From: Phocoena phocoena | Taxonomy: Eukaryota; Chordata; Mammalia; Artiodactyla; Phocoenidae | Direction: 5' to 3' | Assembly (NCBI RefSeq): GCF_963924675.1 | Contig: NC_089220.1 | Span: 159,873,270-159,937,269, forward strand | DNA length: 64,000 nt | In this document: one piece after another, positions 38,600-51,409 of the stretch | How positions within the stretch are numbered: position 1 is the first letter of the stretch | Layout of the letters: each line of letters begins with the position of its first letter | The notes under the pieces: model-generated | Seen by the model: the letters and a program-made list of their open reading frames with translations, nothing else | Told to the model about the DNA's origin: nothing | Database searches by the model: none | Program-made: the position numbers and the translations under genes

Positions 38600-39135
38600 C
38601 TCACACGGTGTTTCCACTGAGCTTGCATGCATGCCTTAGCTTGGTGCTTTTGCAATTTTTATGTAGCATCTGCTCCCCAATCCGAGGGTGCTAACAAGGC
38701 CTTAATACAGATAGCAGTCAGGACAGCAGGGAGCTGCCCCTGTCAGCTTCTGATTTCTCCTGCATCTTGAGTTATTATTCATCACGTAAACTGTCTCCCA
38801 GTTCCCAGCATGTACATAATTAATGGAAGAGACTATCCCAGGAAGTTCAGCAGCCACAAGTAGGTCACCATTACCAGATGTTTAATTATCGTCATTAGGA
38901 AGCATTTGGAAATACCTGGTGAGCTTTATAAAACCATAACAATAAGCAAATCCCTTCGGATTTTTGCAGATCGGTTCTTTTGTATCCAACGATGATTAAA
39001 GTGATTACAGGCACAGCGCTGGAGCCTTCCTCTGAACATCTTTATCAAAAAGAGGAAATGATTATGCTACACTCCATGTGAAATACACGCCATCTTCCTT
39101 TTCATTCCTTTCCTGATTTTCTTCAGCTGTGCCAA
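38600..39135. promoter_or_regulatory. Candidate conserved non-coding element
   Basis: Repeat-free, non-coding and dense in homeodomain-type cores (CATAATTAATGG at 38815-38826, TTTAATTATCGTCATTAGG near 38881, GATGATTAAAGTGATTAC near 38991). This is inference from composition and motifs only. Confidence 0.35.
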
Positions 39136-39781
39136 GTTTTAATTAATGTGCTTCAATAGTATGAAAACTTGAGCATCTATAATTACATCTTTAGTAGCAA
39201 TATTTAAATCTTTACTGACAATATATTTATCAGGTAACACTTCCTGGAATTATGGTCAGTTATCTGGAACCTCAAGAAAATATTGGAATGGAATGTGTTC
39301 CAGATTTTTTTTTTTTTTTAATTTTGAAGGTTAAAAGTAAAATGCAAAATAGGAGAGGCTGAGAGAAATCTAATGTTAGAGAGAATGGATTTACAGCCAC
39401 TCTGTCAACATTACAATTGTTTTGCGAAATGTGAGGACGGTCCTAGTAACTAAATTTGACCAACGAAAGGAATTTTAAAGAAAATGCTCTTAATTTTTAC
39501 TTTTTCCTTCAATCTCAAGTTTGTATGTCATAAAATTTTTTGATTTTTTACTACTGTGTGAAAGGGCTGTGTTCAAGCCATCCTTCTCAAATGTTTGTTT
39601 TTGAGCTCACACTGAAGATTACACTAAAAAGTGCTTTTGGTTTTTGAATTCAGTTCTGAGAACAGGGAATTTCTGTATCTTGTTCTTTACTGCTTTCTTT
39701 CACTGCTCCTTTCGTTACTCTTAATAGTTTTTCATTCCCTGTCTTGTGGCTTGTCTTAGTGGAATTTAAAGTTTCTGTTAA

Positions 39782-39825
39782 GGGGGGCTTTCCGGGGGGC
39801 TTTCCGGGGGGCTTTCCGGGGGGCT
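39782..39825. repeat. Tandem triplication of the SINE 5' end
   Basis: The 12-base unit GGGGGGCTTTCC occurs three times directly before the SINE start GGGGGGCTTCCCTGG. The unit resembles the SINE's own first bases with one extra T. Confidence 0.93.
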
Positions 39826-40021
39826 TCCCTGGTGGCGCAGTGGTTGAGAGTCCGCCTGCCGATGCAGGGGACGCCGGTTCGTGCTCCGGTCCGGGAAGAT
39901 CCCACATGCCGCGGAGCGGCTGGGCCCTTGAGCCGTGGCCGCTGAGCCTGCGCGTCCGGAGCCTGTGCTCCGCAAAGGGAGAGGCCACTGCAGTGAGAGG
40001 CCCGCATACCGCCAAAAAAAA
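39822..40021 (+). mobile_element. Young CHR-type SINE with target-site duplication
   Basis: GGGCTTCCCTGGTGGCGCAG, head with GGTTCGTGCTCC at the B box, the dolphin-type body and an A11-12 tail. Flanked by AAAGTTTCTG at 39768-39777 and 40022-40031. The insertion also carries the triplicated 5' end. Confidence 0.95.
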
Positions 40022-40030
40022 AAAGTTTCT

Positions 40031-40085
40031 GGGTAAGATGCTGATCCAGTTAGAATAAACAAGTATTATTTGATTTTAATAAACT
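40031..40085. repeat. 55-bp dispersed duplication, copy 2
   Basis: Perfect copy of 38250-38304. It begins exactly where the right-hand target-site duplication (AAAGTTTCTG) of the SINE at 39.8-40.0 kb ends. Confidence 0.98.
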
Positions 40086-40089
40086 TAAA

Positions 40090-41260
40090 GTTTAGTAAAG
40101 TTTTGGTTTTTAAACCAAATTTCCTAGTCTCCAGTTACCTTAAAGATGGACCCACTGGCTCCCCCTTGTGGATCCTCTCTGTATTGTCATTCCCAAGGCT
40201 CTTGGTAAAAGGGCACATGATGTAACATAGTTGCTGTTTTTAAGAAGTGAGAATGGCCATGTTCTTCAGCGTTCCCATTCCCTTATTTATACTCTCCCCT
40301 GCATTCAGCCCTATTTTGCACGTTTTGTAGTGATAACATGCACATGACGTGCCCCCACCCCACCCCAGGTCCTGTGTGATCAGGAAAAACACAGGCTAGG
40401 GCAATGCCTGTTGTCTTTTACAGAGAAAACACACAAATAAATCATTGAGAAATAATATGCTAGGAAGTTTTATAGACAAACACTGTGTAGTGTGCAACAG
40501 CTAAACAGGTGGAGAGAGATTCATCATAAAGCCTTTGTGTTATGCAAAATTCAAGCTCCACTTTTTAGGAGTTTGCAATGGTTGGATAGGAAACTGAGTT
40601 TACTTTTATTTTGAACAGTGTAACACAGGTAAGATTGCAGAGTGAGCATGTTAAAGCACAGAAAAATCACTTGAGTACATAAGGGAAACTGCTGCTTTCT
40701 TAACAGAGGGTTTGAATGGCAAATACTGTTCAGAGTTGTGCTTAATGGACATTGGGCAGAGTTTTGGGCTCAGAAAAGCATTTGTCATGTTCTCTCCTAT
40801 TTTCCTGATAGGAAAGAATAAACGGTGATTTTTTTAACCGCTTATTTTTATGGTTCTTACTATGAGGCAGTTGGTGTGTAGCAGGGGGTGAGCAATCAGG
40901 GATGGACTGTGATTTTAGAAAGAAGAGGCGAGGGTCACAAATGTTTTGGGCATCAGCCTTAGTGAAGTATAGATGTGGAAGTGCTTCTTATGGGTCCATG
41001 TAGCAGCGGGCTGTGTTCATTAGGGAGCAGCTGGGGAAGAACCCAAATGGAAGATCTTTAAAGCCAGACGTCAGAGCCGAGCTTAGGAAAAAGTGCCATG
41101 TGCTGGTGAGGGAAAGGTTTTGTGATTGGATTTGGTGTGCGACTTGATCTAATTTAGCAATGTAGCAACCATGGCGCTATGTTTTTGTTTTTCCTCAGTG
41201 GAACAATTGCCTTTCCATTGAGAGTCACAGATACTTTTTCCATAGAAAGGCTGGCAGTGC
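40090..41260. other. Intron, unique sequence
   Basis: Apart from the weak CTCF-like motif I see no gene or recent repeat. Confidence 0.5.
40150..40170 (-). promoter_or_regulatory. Weak CTCF-like motif
   Basis: The complement strand reads CCACAAGGGGGAGCC, which resembles the CTCF core CCASYAGRKGGCRS with two mismatches. Confidence 0.3.
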
Positions 41261-41264
41261 ATCT

Positions 41265-41480
41265 TGGATTCTAGAGCACAGAGTCTGCATTCAGATGCCT
41301 TGGATTCAGGTTCAGTCCACCTATCTGACTGTGCGACTTTGGGCAAGTTACCTAACCTTTCAGTGCATCGCAAAAAGGCCGTGATGATAATAATAGTACC
41401 ATTTGCAAGGGGGTGGTTGTGAGGGTGAAAGCAGTACGTGGTGGATGGTGTCGCCTTATACGTGTTAGCTATTATTATTT
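41265..41480 (+). repeat. MIR SINE
   Basis: Well-preserved order: 'GCCTTGGATTCAGGTTCAGTCC', 'CTGTGCGACTTTGGGCAAGTTACCTAACCTTTCAGTGC', 'GATAATAATAGTACC', then 'TTAGCTATTATTATT'. Confidence 0.8.
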
Positions 41481-41740
41481 CATTGTTTTGAATCTGCATA
41501 GCCTTCAACAGAAGCCAGTAGTGGAGTCATATTTATGAGACTTCTCTGAACTGTTTTTCACAATTTTACTGGCACCAAATATGTACATTTTCACCTAATG
41601 TCTATTAGAAGTGTAATCATATTCATATTTTGTAAAGGTTGTCAGTTTACTGTTAGAGCGATTAATAAAGACAAGGCGTGAATTATCCTGTTAGCTCACT
41701 CCTCTGTGTGAAGCAGTTTTAAGGCTTCTACCATTGTCAG

Positions 41741-41743
<3 letters not shown>

Positions 41744-41783
<40 letters not shown>
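41744..41783. repeat. (GT)n microsatellite
   Basis: About 20 GT units with one GC variant near the start. Confidence 0.95.
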
Positions 41784-41784
<1 letters not shown>

Positions 41785-41789
41785 ACAGG

Positions 41790-44700
41790 CATGAACGCTT
41801 CTTTTCTAGATTTCTCTTCTTTCTGCCCTATAATCTCATCTGCAGGTACCAGGCCGCAGAGATCAGACTCTTCCTTCACAGCCGGGTGTCCCGTGGACAC
41901 CCCGAGGGCTGTGTCAGGGTCCTGTGGGCTGGCCCAGGCAGGGTTCCATTTCCGGGTGCATCTTTGTAGAGGTGTCCTGTGAGTCTGAGTTCCTTCTCTC
42001 TTCCTTCCAAAAGCCCCTTCACGGGCTCACGCTACACGTGCTCTTGTTATGTTCGTGTGGGAGCATTTTCTTTTCAGAGGAGGCAGAGTTTGTCAAAACA
42101 GGGAAAAAGATGAAAAGATATGATTTTTTCAGTCCTTACACATGACGAACAGATCTCTAAGGAGAGTGAGGATGACATGTATCAGGGAACGTGTGAGGGA
42201 CAGGCTGCCCAACTGATCACAAGGAAGGACATCCAGTGTTTCCAGTTTAAGTATCTGACCCCGACGCTTTGCTTATCAGGTGATTCTACTCCCAAATATT
42301 GTCTCCTTTTTAAAGTTGGAAAATATTTTTTTTCCTCGTAAAGAACGTAGTTCTCACGACTGGCCCCAAACACTGTTTTTCTGATTATTATTCCTTATGT
42401 AAGACCCTTCAGATCTTTCTCTTCCTTAAAAGTGATATAAACTAACACATTTTTTTCCCTCTTCAACACGTGATTCATCTCTTTTATTTATTTCTCGTCC
42501 CTTACTAGCCTCAGAGCTCTAGGGCTTGTCATTTAAATGAGCACTTCTGTTTTAATGCTGCCTCTTCATCCCCTTTGACTTAGCGACCAACTTTTTATTT
42601 GAAATGCAAATCTCTACATAACAAGCCAAAGTCTGACCCACTTATACAGTTTGTTACTTTCCATATAGGCTCCTTGTTACAACTGAGGAATTTACATATT
42701 TATGACATTTGGTTGCAGCTAGCCTGGATATTGACATGTTTCATTCTCTAGAATCTGAGTCTGTCTTTCCAGGCGGGATCTTCTGGTGATGCTGCAGGCT
42801 CAGAGCCACCCTGCCAGGTGGTGAGACAGGACCCCTCCCACAAACAGCACGCACCCCAGTCAGTCCTCTAGATCCTGCCACATCTGTGTTCTTGTCTATT
42901 ACTTGGAGGATGTTGGCCGTTTTGGAATCTCAGCATTTCTATCCTGTCCCCGCCTCTGGCCCCCAGCATCCATGTGGTTATCCAGCAGAACGTGCCTTCC
43001 CTGCTGTCTGGAATCTAGTGTTCGGATTTGGAAGAAAATGAAAGGAAACCTCTGTCTCAAATCCCCTAAGAAAACAGGATTAGAAAAAAAGGTGTGAAAG
43101 CTTCTGGGGCCATCACCTTGTTCTTGTCATGGCATAGACCATCCCCATATGCTGACCTGTCTCTCCGTGGCCAGCAGTGGACTGAGAAGTGGCCCTGTGT
43201 CCTGAGGTTATGCACAGACGGGGCGTGTCTGCACAGTCACAGCCCGCTGGCCGGGGGCTCAGGGCGAGCTGGGAGGAAGATGCCGGAGGTGGGGCACTGT
43301 TTGTCCAGCATGAATAAGTACTGTGTCTGCTCCTTGGGACTTGCTTCTCCTTGGGGGACAGCCACCAACCACGGGACTGCGCTCTGCGTGTGAAATTTGC
43401 AAGGTGGGTTGGTAGTGTGTGCCGGGGTCTAAAATGCGAGTGGGAGATAGGGGACCAGTTGGCCCACTTTGTTCTGCAGAAACACCCCCTTGTTATCCAG
43501 AATGAAGAGAGCCGGAAGTAAGTAATTTGATGTGTATTTCCTAAAGCCCGAGTCTCTCACACAGTAGTAAGAGCTCAGGGAAGTCGGCCTCCTGGGTGTG
43601 CCTTTGTGACCCAGCAGCAGGGTTCACGGTCTTGGTCACTGAAGGCGACTTGGCTCTAGAAGGTGCAGCCGGTGGCTTCATCACTTGCCAGGTCTGGTTG
43701 GAAGGTGGTCTCAGTGTTGTATGGCCCAAGAATCTGGGAGGACTTCCAAGTCGGCTGTGCAGACCGGCTCCCAGGGTCCCGGGGGCCTGGAAGGTGCCAC
43801 CACTGGGTCTGGCTGAGGAGTCAGGCTGGTGAGGACCCCTCTGCAGGGACCTTCCCGGTCAGGGTGAGCCATCGCTGTGTGTGTGTGGGCTGCCCCTCCC
43901 CTTGTGGCTCCCCGGGCTGTCCTGTGGGAGGGAATCCTGAGAGAGGAGGTGGCAGGTCACACACCCTCGTAGGAAGGATGTTGGCATGTGAGGGCGAGAC
44001 TCTGCTCTTAGAGAAACGGTGTCATTTGCTGCTCAGACCAACGGAAAAGCACGTGGGACGTCTTCGGCTTTATTGATTTTTGCCTTTTGGAGCAAAAAAA
44101 TCCCCTTTTTGTGTCAGCGCTGCCAGGAGCGTGTGAGCTGTGCCCGTGGGTCCCCAAGCACGGGCTGGGGCATTGGGGATGCCCTTCCTCAGCAGTCACG
44201 GTTGGGACACCACGGTCAGACCACCACGGTGTGACCACCAGGCTGTGACCACGGTGCTGGGTTCAGCCTTCTCAGTTTTCCCTCCCTGCCCCTGTGCTTT
44301 CCGACCCGAGTGCTGGTAGCAGCTGTGTTGCTGAGTGAGTTGAAGGGGAAGACAGTTTCTGAGCTCACCCTAAAGGCTCCAAGTTTTTCTAGGCTTTCTC
44401 GGATATGTAAGCAACTTAAAAAGCATGCCCTTTTATTTTCGGGGTCCCTGCACTGCCCAGGCTGCAGCTCCACTCCGCTTGAGTTCATCACCCGAGATGC
44501 ATTTGGTCTCCAGGCGTCACGGTCACTCACAAGGATGCAAGTGCGGGTGATGCCCTTCTTGCGGCTGCCCAGGCGTGGGGCAGGGGAGGGGACCGGGAGT
44601 CCCGGAAGTTCAGGGACCTGTGGAACTTGGTCCCTTTAACTTGGAGTGCACATAGCTCCGCCGCCACGTGTAAAACCAGTGACACGGCTTTCCATTTTGG

Positions 44701-45900
44701 AGGAGTCATTGGCCAGTGACTGTGATAAGTTCATGCCGGCTGCTCCCCAAGGGCAGCCCCCTGGGACGTGTAAGCTGATGGCCCGTCCCCTGTAAAAGCT
44801 CCACGCGCTCCGGGGAGGGGGCCCGCAGTTTGCGTGGAGCTCCTTAGATCTCCATGTGTCACGGGGTCTTATCACAGACTCGTCACGGCGTGGCCGACAT
44901 GAAAAGAGGAGCTTTCACACAGCTCTTGGCGTTTGTTTTCAGATGAAATACATCAGTATGAAAAATAAACTGTAAAACATTCATGAAGGTTTTTGGAGTT
45001 TCTTTTAAGAATTGCTTTGAAGCTGATTTAACATTTTGCATTTATTACAGTCACTCTGCAGTTCAGCTCAGCTTTACAGGTTTTAAAACTCGGGCTCCCA
45101 TATGCGTTTTCAGATGATACAGCATTGCGTGAAGTTTCAGTCTGTTTATAAAAATCAAATGCAGTCCTCAGACCCACGTGTGTGCCACATGGCAGTATCG
45201 GGGTGAAGAACGTGTTTCTATTTATAAACAAATATGCTGGTGAGTATTTTAGGTGTGATTTGCATATTGAATGTCTATCTGCGATTGGTCTCTGCAGAGA
45301 ACAGTCATGAGGCCCCCTACTCTTTGGCCCTGTTCTCGGAGGTTTTAATAGAGGTGTCTGAAGCAACGCTTAAATGCTCCCACCCGCAACTGCAGTTTCA
45401 AGCAGTACAAAGCTCGGTTTCCAAAAAGGTTTGTCATTTCTTGATTGAATATTTTCAGAAGCTGACATGTCCTAGGGTTTCTCTCACATAGGTGTTAGCA
45501 GCTGCTCACATTGATTAGAAGGCAGAGAGTGAAGCTGTGTTGTACTTGCTTGCATGGTAGCTCCAAAATCACAAGGAAATTACGGCTACATGTCAGCCTG
45601 GTGCCGACACGAAAAGAAGGCTTTTCAGATTCTTTTCTGGATTTTTCTGTCAGGTATAGATCTGTTCCTGAGGGCTTGAAGGGAAGGCTTTAAAGGTTCC
45701 ATTGTCACTGCCTGGGTACTGGTTATGTCTCAGAACACCGAACAGCTTAAAACTGGTAGGCCGCAGGCTTTCTGAAAGCTTCACCCAGCAGACATTCTGA
45801 AGTCACCTACTTTATTTAATTCAGCCACACTTCCATTTGTGAAGCTTGCAATATGCCTCCCAGACGTGGGACATGGCAGCAAGGGGGCCAGAGCCCTGCC
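41790..45900. other. Intron, mostly unique sequence
   Basis: No gene recognised. GC-richer at 42770-44870, where many overlapping chance open frames occur (up to 137 codons), with none coding-like. Confidence 0.45.
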
Positions 45901-46059
45901 CTCAGAGCCCACATGCCAGCTGTGCTCACAGTAACGGATGGTTTGGTGAGGGATGCATTGTGGACGCTGTTCACAATGAGATCCTACTATGTACAGACGG
46001 AACAAAGTTCCACGGGTGAGCAGCTGTCTGGCTGTATTTAAAGCAACTCACCCTCCTCT

Positions 46060-47000
46060 CTTTTCTCTTAAAGTGTGTAGAAGCAGTCAAGGTGAAAGAG
46101 TAATTAGTAAAGCTCTCCGCTTAAATAAGAGCAAATACTTCCACATTTCCAAAAAATAAGTACTAAGTGGGAGGCGTATGGCTCTGATGCTGGAGAGCGC
46201 CGTGAGAGGTGTATGCACATTTGGAGAGGGAGACAGTAATGACATAAAAGATCATGCAATTATTGCACTAGAGATGTGACGGGGAAGTGTTCCCATCTAA
46301 GGAATGACCAGAGTGTGCTTATGTGAAGAATATTCCGTGAGACACATGAAGTCCTACAGGGCCACCATCTCGGGTTATTAGTGGATGGTGATCAGACTTC
46401 ATTTTATTGCCAAATCACTGTTACGCTCTCTGAGGTATGAAGTGATATTAATGACCATTTGCAGTGAGAAATAGCACTTTATAGCATTGCTATCATTTAC
46501 ACATATTAAAATACATTGTAATGTGGGAGAACACCCTGGGGGTAGAGATGAAAACTTAGGAGTTTAATTTGAAATGCAGTTGGGAAATCATTTGGACAGG
46601 AGAGAAACCTTTAGGGCAGAATTTCAATTAAAAAGTACAATATTTTCTGAACTGTTCATGAGAGATGAGAGTCTGTTTTTCATGTACCTGGACTTAATTA
46701 TGGTTACCAAAAAAAAACAACAAAAAAAGTTTGGGCCCTTGTAGTCACTCATCAGTACTCATCCAAAAACAAACATGAAAAGTTATCAATGCAGTTATTT
46801 AGGAAAAACATAATTGATTGTTTGACTGTAAGCATTTAGATATTGTAACCACAAGTTGATACTTAGTATTTCTAACTTGATTCTTTTGTGAAAAATCATA
46901 TTTCTGCGCTCTTACTGTGTTTTGGGGGATTGTGTCCTAGTTACTATAATATATGCTTTTATCAAGCCTCAGTCTTGTCCTAGTGATTCTCTAGAGAACT
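46060..47000. promoter_or_regulatory. Candidate conserved non-coding element
   Basis: Repeat-free AT-rich stretch with few open frames and several TAATTA/ATTAAT cores (for example near 46082-46105 and 46690). This is inference; no comparison was possible. Confidence 0.25.
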
Positions 47001-47004
47001 AAGC

Positions 47005-48925
47005 AGTTAAAGAGATTTTCTTTTCCGTTTCAGATTTTAGCCTAACGTTTTATTCTTAGTAGTCAAATATTCTCTAACTGTATAACAGGGAAAAATCAGA
47101 ACATGTCAAATACAGTAACACACTTTAATAGTTTGCTCTAAAAATCTATTAATCAGTTGGTAATCTCGGCTTAGCTGCATTGCTACTTTTTTTTTTCTTT
47201 TTCTTTTCTCCATTTCTTAGGGGAGTTTTTATTTGTCCGTTGATCCGCTATTTTTAGGAGCCAGAGAGGGTCTGGCTGTGCTCAGTGCAAAGGCAGCTGC
47301 CCCACCTGCCAGCCTTCACCTCCCCTGTCACTGTCCACAGATATGGGCCTTGTTTGGGTCACCTTCGAAGCCACGTGGCAGGGGCCATGGGTCTGTGTTT
47401 GGGGCCCGAGCTCCAGAGGCAGTGCTGGGCCCGCCCTTGCATCAGGCGCTCTGGGATCATGGGGCTGGGGGTTTCTCGCCATCTCCCACCCCGAGTGCCT
47501 TGCAGAGGCCGAGGAGACCAGGTGGCAGCCCCGAATCTGCTCTCCCCAGAGGAGGGAGGATGGTAACCCTGAGGGGCTGGACAGGGACTCCTTGGAGCCC
47601 CAGGCAGGCCCACTGCCAGGCCAGGCCACTATTTCTGATTTTTACAAACTTGGTTTCCTAGTGCGCTGGTGAGCACACATGCCCGCAAAAAAATTCTTGG
47701 TTGCTTTTGGTGGCAACAGTGAATCTAGAATCTCATTATCTTGGCTTCTCATGTATTGTCATTTTCTTAAAACTGTATGTACCGTCTGCCAGTCTGATCA
47801 CAACAGACACCCCCCTTGGAAAATCAGGTGAGTATCCCAGCACCACAAGGAAACAGTGTAATACACAGGCTTTCTTCTACTCGTTTAAAATATGTATCTT
47901 TACTCTCACTTATTCAGCAAATAAATTTCTTAAAATTCATAAACTGCTGAAGACATTGAATGCCAGTTTCCTTATCACTGAGAATGCAGTGGCACCAGCA
48001 GAGTCCCCCAGGACAACTGGATCCAGTCCCGTCGGTAGGGGGGTGTTTAATGTGAAGACGCATAGCCGTTGTGTACCCCGTGAACGGCATCCTGGAGAAG
48101 GGGTGTATCTTTTATCCTTATTCCATAGACCGGTGCCCGGAATGAGCTGCCAGGAAGCATCCCAGGGCCCCAGGCGCCTGGGACCTCGGAGACGGCTCTC
48201 CTCTGCAGCCGCCCTTGGCCTGCTCCACTCTGTACCAGCCACACTCGCATCTCAGCGGTCAGACGGTTGTTAGGGCATAGAGCTGGGCCCTGGGGACCCA
48301 GCGGCTACTTGTGTGAAGCAGTTTTAATATATTAAGCTTGGAAAGCGCCTGCCGAGCTGGACCAAGACCGTCTGTCCTTCCCGCCCACATGTTTTATGTT
48401 TCCGGCTGCAGGGCAGACGTCTCCCCGGCTGAAGCTTAGGCCCTGGGATGTGCAGCTTGCCGATTTGACTCTGGAAGACCCCAAAGACACGGAGAGATGG
48501 TTCTGAATTTTGTGTATTTGTCTCAGAGTTCAGTATCCAGTCACTGTGGACAGCTTCGCAAGGTTTTGCAGCCTAAAAATACTATGCAGGCAGTAAATGG
48601 AATGAAAATCCGAGAGGCACACACACACTACATACGTATCTCGCCACTGTGGAGGCTTTTGCTTTAGTATGTTTTGTAATTCTCTTAGATTTACGTGAGA
48701 AATGATACTCTTTTAAAATGTGGAGAAAGAAATTCAGTGGTATTATATTTGTAAGTGTCAAAATACGAAGTAATGGAATTAGAAAAGGCCTTTGTGCCCG
48801 TTTGACTTATTTTATATTTCTGTCAGTAAAGGATACTTTAGTATATTTAGACAATGTAGGACTAGAATGTACACAGAATCTCCTATTCACTCACTGCACA
48901 GATGTTCCTTGAGCTATTTCTTTTC
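47005..48925. other. Intron, unique sequence
   Basis: A GC-rich part (47230-47640 and 47960-48480) carries overlapping chance frames of up to 190 codons without recognisable domains. No splice-flanked exon was identified. Confidence 0.45.
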
Positions 48926-48929
48926 CTCC

Positions 48930-49058
48930 ACCTTTATTGAGATTTAATTGACACATAACACTGTAAGTTTAAGGTGTACTATGTACTTAGTATATCTTGT
49001 GTAACGATTATCACACTAAGGTTGGTTAACAAACCCATCGCGTCACAGAGTTTGTGTG

Positions 49059-49092
<34 letters not shown>

Positions 49093-50670
49093 GTGAGAGC
49101 ATTAGGAACTACTATTTTTGCAACTTTCACGTATACAATGCAGTATTGTTAACTGTAGTCACCATGCTCTACACCACATCCCCAGAACTTATTCATCTTA
49201 TAACCGGAAGTTTTTACCTTTTGACTAACATCTCCCCTCTTCCCCTCAACTCCTTCAGCCTCTGGTAACCACCAATCAACCTTACGTTTCTGTTAGTTCA
49301 GCTTTTTATAGTTTCCACATATGAGTGAGTTTCCGCATGTGAGTGAGATCGTACAGTATTTGTTCACTTAGCGTAACTCCCTTAAGGTTCATCCAGGCTG
49401 TCACAAATGGCAGGGTTTTCTTCTTTCCCATGGCTGAATAATATTCCATTGCATATTTATACCATACTTTCTTTTTTAGCGATGTTGAGCATCTTTTCAC
49501 GTACCTGTTGGCCATGTGTATGTCTTCTTCGGAAAAACGTCCATTTAGGTCTTTTGCCCATTTTAAAATCGGACTTTGTTGCTGTTGAGTTGTATGAATT
49601 CCTTGTATATCTTGGACATCATCCCCTTACCAGATACATGGTTTGCAAATATTTTCGCCCATTCCATAGGTTGCCTTTTCATTTTGTTTATTTATTTTGC
49701 TGTGCGGAAGCTTTTTAGTTTGATGTAGGTCACTTGTTTATTTTTTATTTTGTTGTTTGTAGTGTATTCCAAAAATATCATCACTAAGACCCATGTCAAA
49801 AAAGCTTTTCCCCTATTTTTTTTCAATCTGTTTTAGGTCTTACATTTAAGTCTTTAATCCATTTTGAGTTAATTTTTGTGAGTGGTATAAGATAGGGGTT
49901 CAATTACATTCTTTTGCAGATGGATATCCACTTTTCCTAGCACCATCTATTGAAGAGACCATACTTTCCCCATTGAAAACAGGGAAGACTCTCTTCTCCC
50001 TTGTCAAATCTAGTTGACTGTATATGTGAGGGTTTATTTTTGAACTCTCAATTCTGTTCCATCGATCTGTGTGTCTGTTTTATGCCAATACCGTAGTGTT
50101 TTAATTAAATAACTTTGTAATATAGTCTGAAGCCAGGGAGCATGATGCTTCCAGCTTAGTTCTTCTTTCTCAAGATTGCTTTGGCTATTTGTGGTCTTTT
50201 GTGATTCTACATGAATTTTAGGATTTTTTTTTTTCTTCTGTGTCTGTGAAAAATGCCATTGGAATTTTGGTAAGGATTGGATTGAATCTATAGATGGCTT
50301 TGGGTAGTATGGGCATTTCGACAGTATTAATTCTTCCAATGTATCTGTCTTTAATTTTTTCATCACTATCTTTCACCTCCTTGGTTAAATTTATTCCTAA
50401 GTATTTTATTGTTTTTGATGCTATTGTAAGTGGCATTAGTATCTTTATTTCTATTTCAGGTAGTTTGTTAATAGTGTATAGAAACACAATGGAGTTTTGT
50501 ATTTTGATTTGTATCCTGTAACTTCACTGAATTTGTTTATTCGTTCTCACAGGTTTTTGGTGGGGTCTTTAGGGTTTCTATGTATAATGTCATGTCATCC
50601 GCAAACAGAGATGATTTTACTTTTTCCTTTTCAATTTGGATGCCTTTAATTCCTTTTTCTTGCCTAACTG
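48930..50670 (-). mobile_element. Old L1 fragment (3' UTR and ORF2 3' half)
   Basis: The + strand is the complement of an older L1: 3' UTR ('TTGAGATTTAATTGACACATAACA'), ORF2 C terminus (sense '[13 protein letters not shown]'), back to the RT region with FADDM near 50590. Many stops and frameshifts; 5'-truncated. A (GT)n microsatellite has grown in the 3' UTR at 49050-49091. Confidence 0.9.
49050..49091. repeat. (GT)n microsatellite
   Basis: GT run of about 20 units with one GC variant, inside the old L1. Confidence 0.95.
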
Positions 50671-50945
50671 CCTTGAGCCCTTTCTTCATATGAGCTATGT
50701 GGGGACCCCAGGCCAACATCAGCACAAAGGACACACAGACCCTGCTATGCACAGCCCACGCAGTGCCCCTTGCACAGCAGAATCGCACCGTTTAGGACCC
50801 GAGGTTGTACCTTTCTGTCACCCCCATGCTCGCCTGACTTCCTCCTGGGGGATTGTCAGGGAAGTGGCCCCTGAGATGCCTGTTTTTAAACCAAAGGCTT
50901 GGAAAGGAGTCACCAGCTGGAGGACAGGTGAGGGAAGGGAAGCCC

Positions 50946-50981
50946 GGAGGGGGAGGAGGGGGAGAAGGGGGAAGAGGGGGT
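50946..50981 (+). other. G-quadruplex-forming purine tract
   Basis: GGAGGGGGAGGAGGGGGAGA followed by AGGGGGAAGAGGGGG: four G5 runs in 36 pure-purine bases. Quadruplex or triplex formation is possible. Confidence 0.7.
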
Positions 50982-51409
50982 CTGTCGTGCTCGGAAGGCC
51001 AGCAGACTTGGAGGCGGAGGAGAGGGGCCCAGGCGGGGCGGCGGGGCCATCCGTCCACTCAGCAGACATCTGAGTGGCTGCAGGGGCCCAGCGCGATTCT
51101 AGATTCAGTGAAAAAGCCAAGTTTCTGTGCTTGTGATCTTTATATTTTGGGGGCAGGCATGGACAGTTACGGAAGTAGACACGCAGGGCGTCAGGAGGGC
51201 TGAGTGCTGACAACACCCGTAAACAGGAGGGGCAGAGTGAGCCCAGGTGGGGTGCTGGTCCAGTGGGCTGCTTGAGTCCATTTTCTCTGATGGGACCACA
51301 TACCAGCAGAGGCCCTCAGAGGCGTATTAGGGTTTCTGGATCAGTTATAAGAGCACAGGAAGCATGAAGCAGGCTCACTAGGGAGTGACCAGATGTGTCT
51401 TTATAAAGG

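Noticed and set aside
47701..48273. 190-codon + strand frame
   Set aside because: No domain, no splice-site context and mixed AT-rich and GC-rich halves. Nothing suggests a gene.
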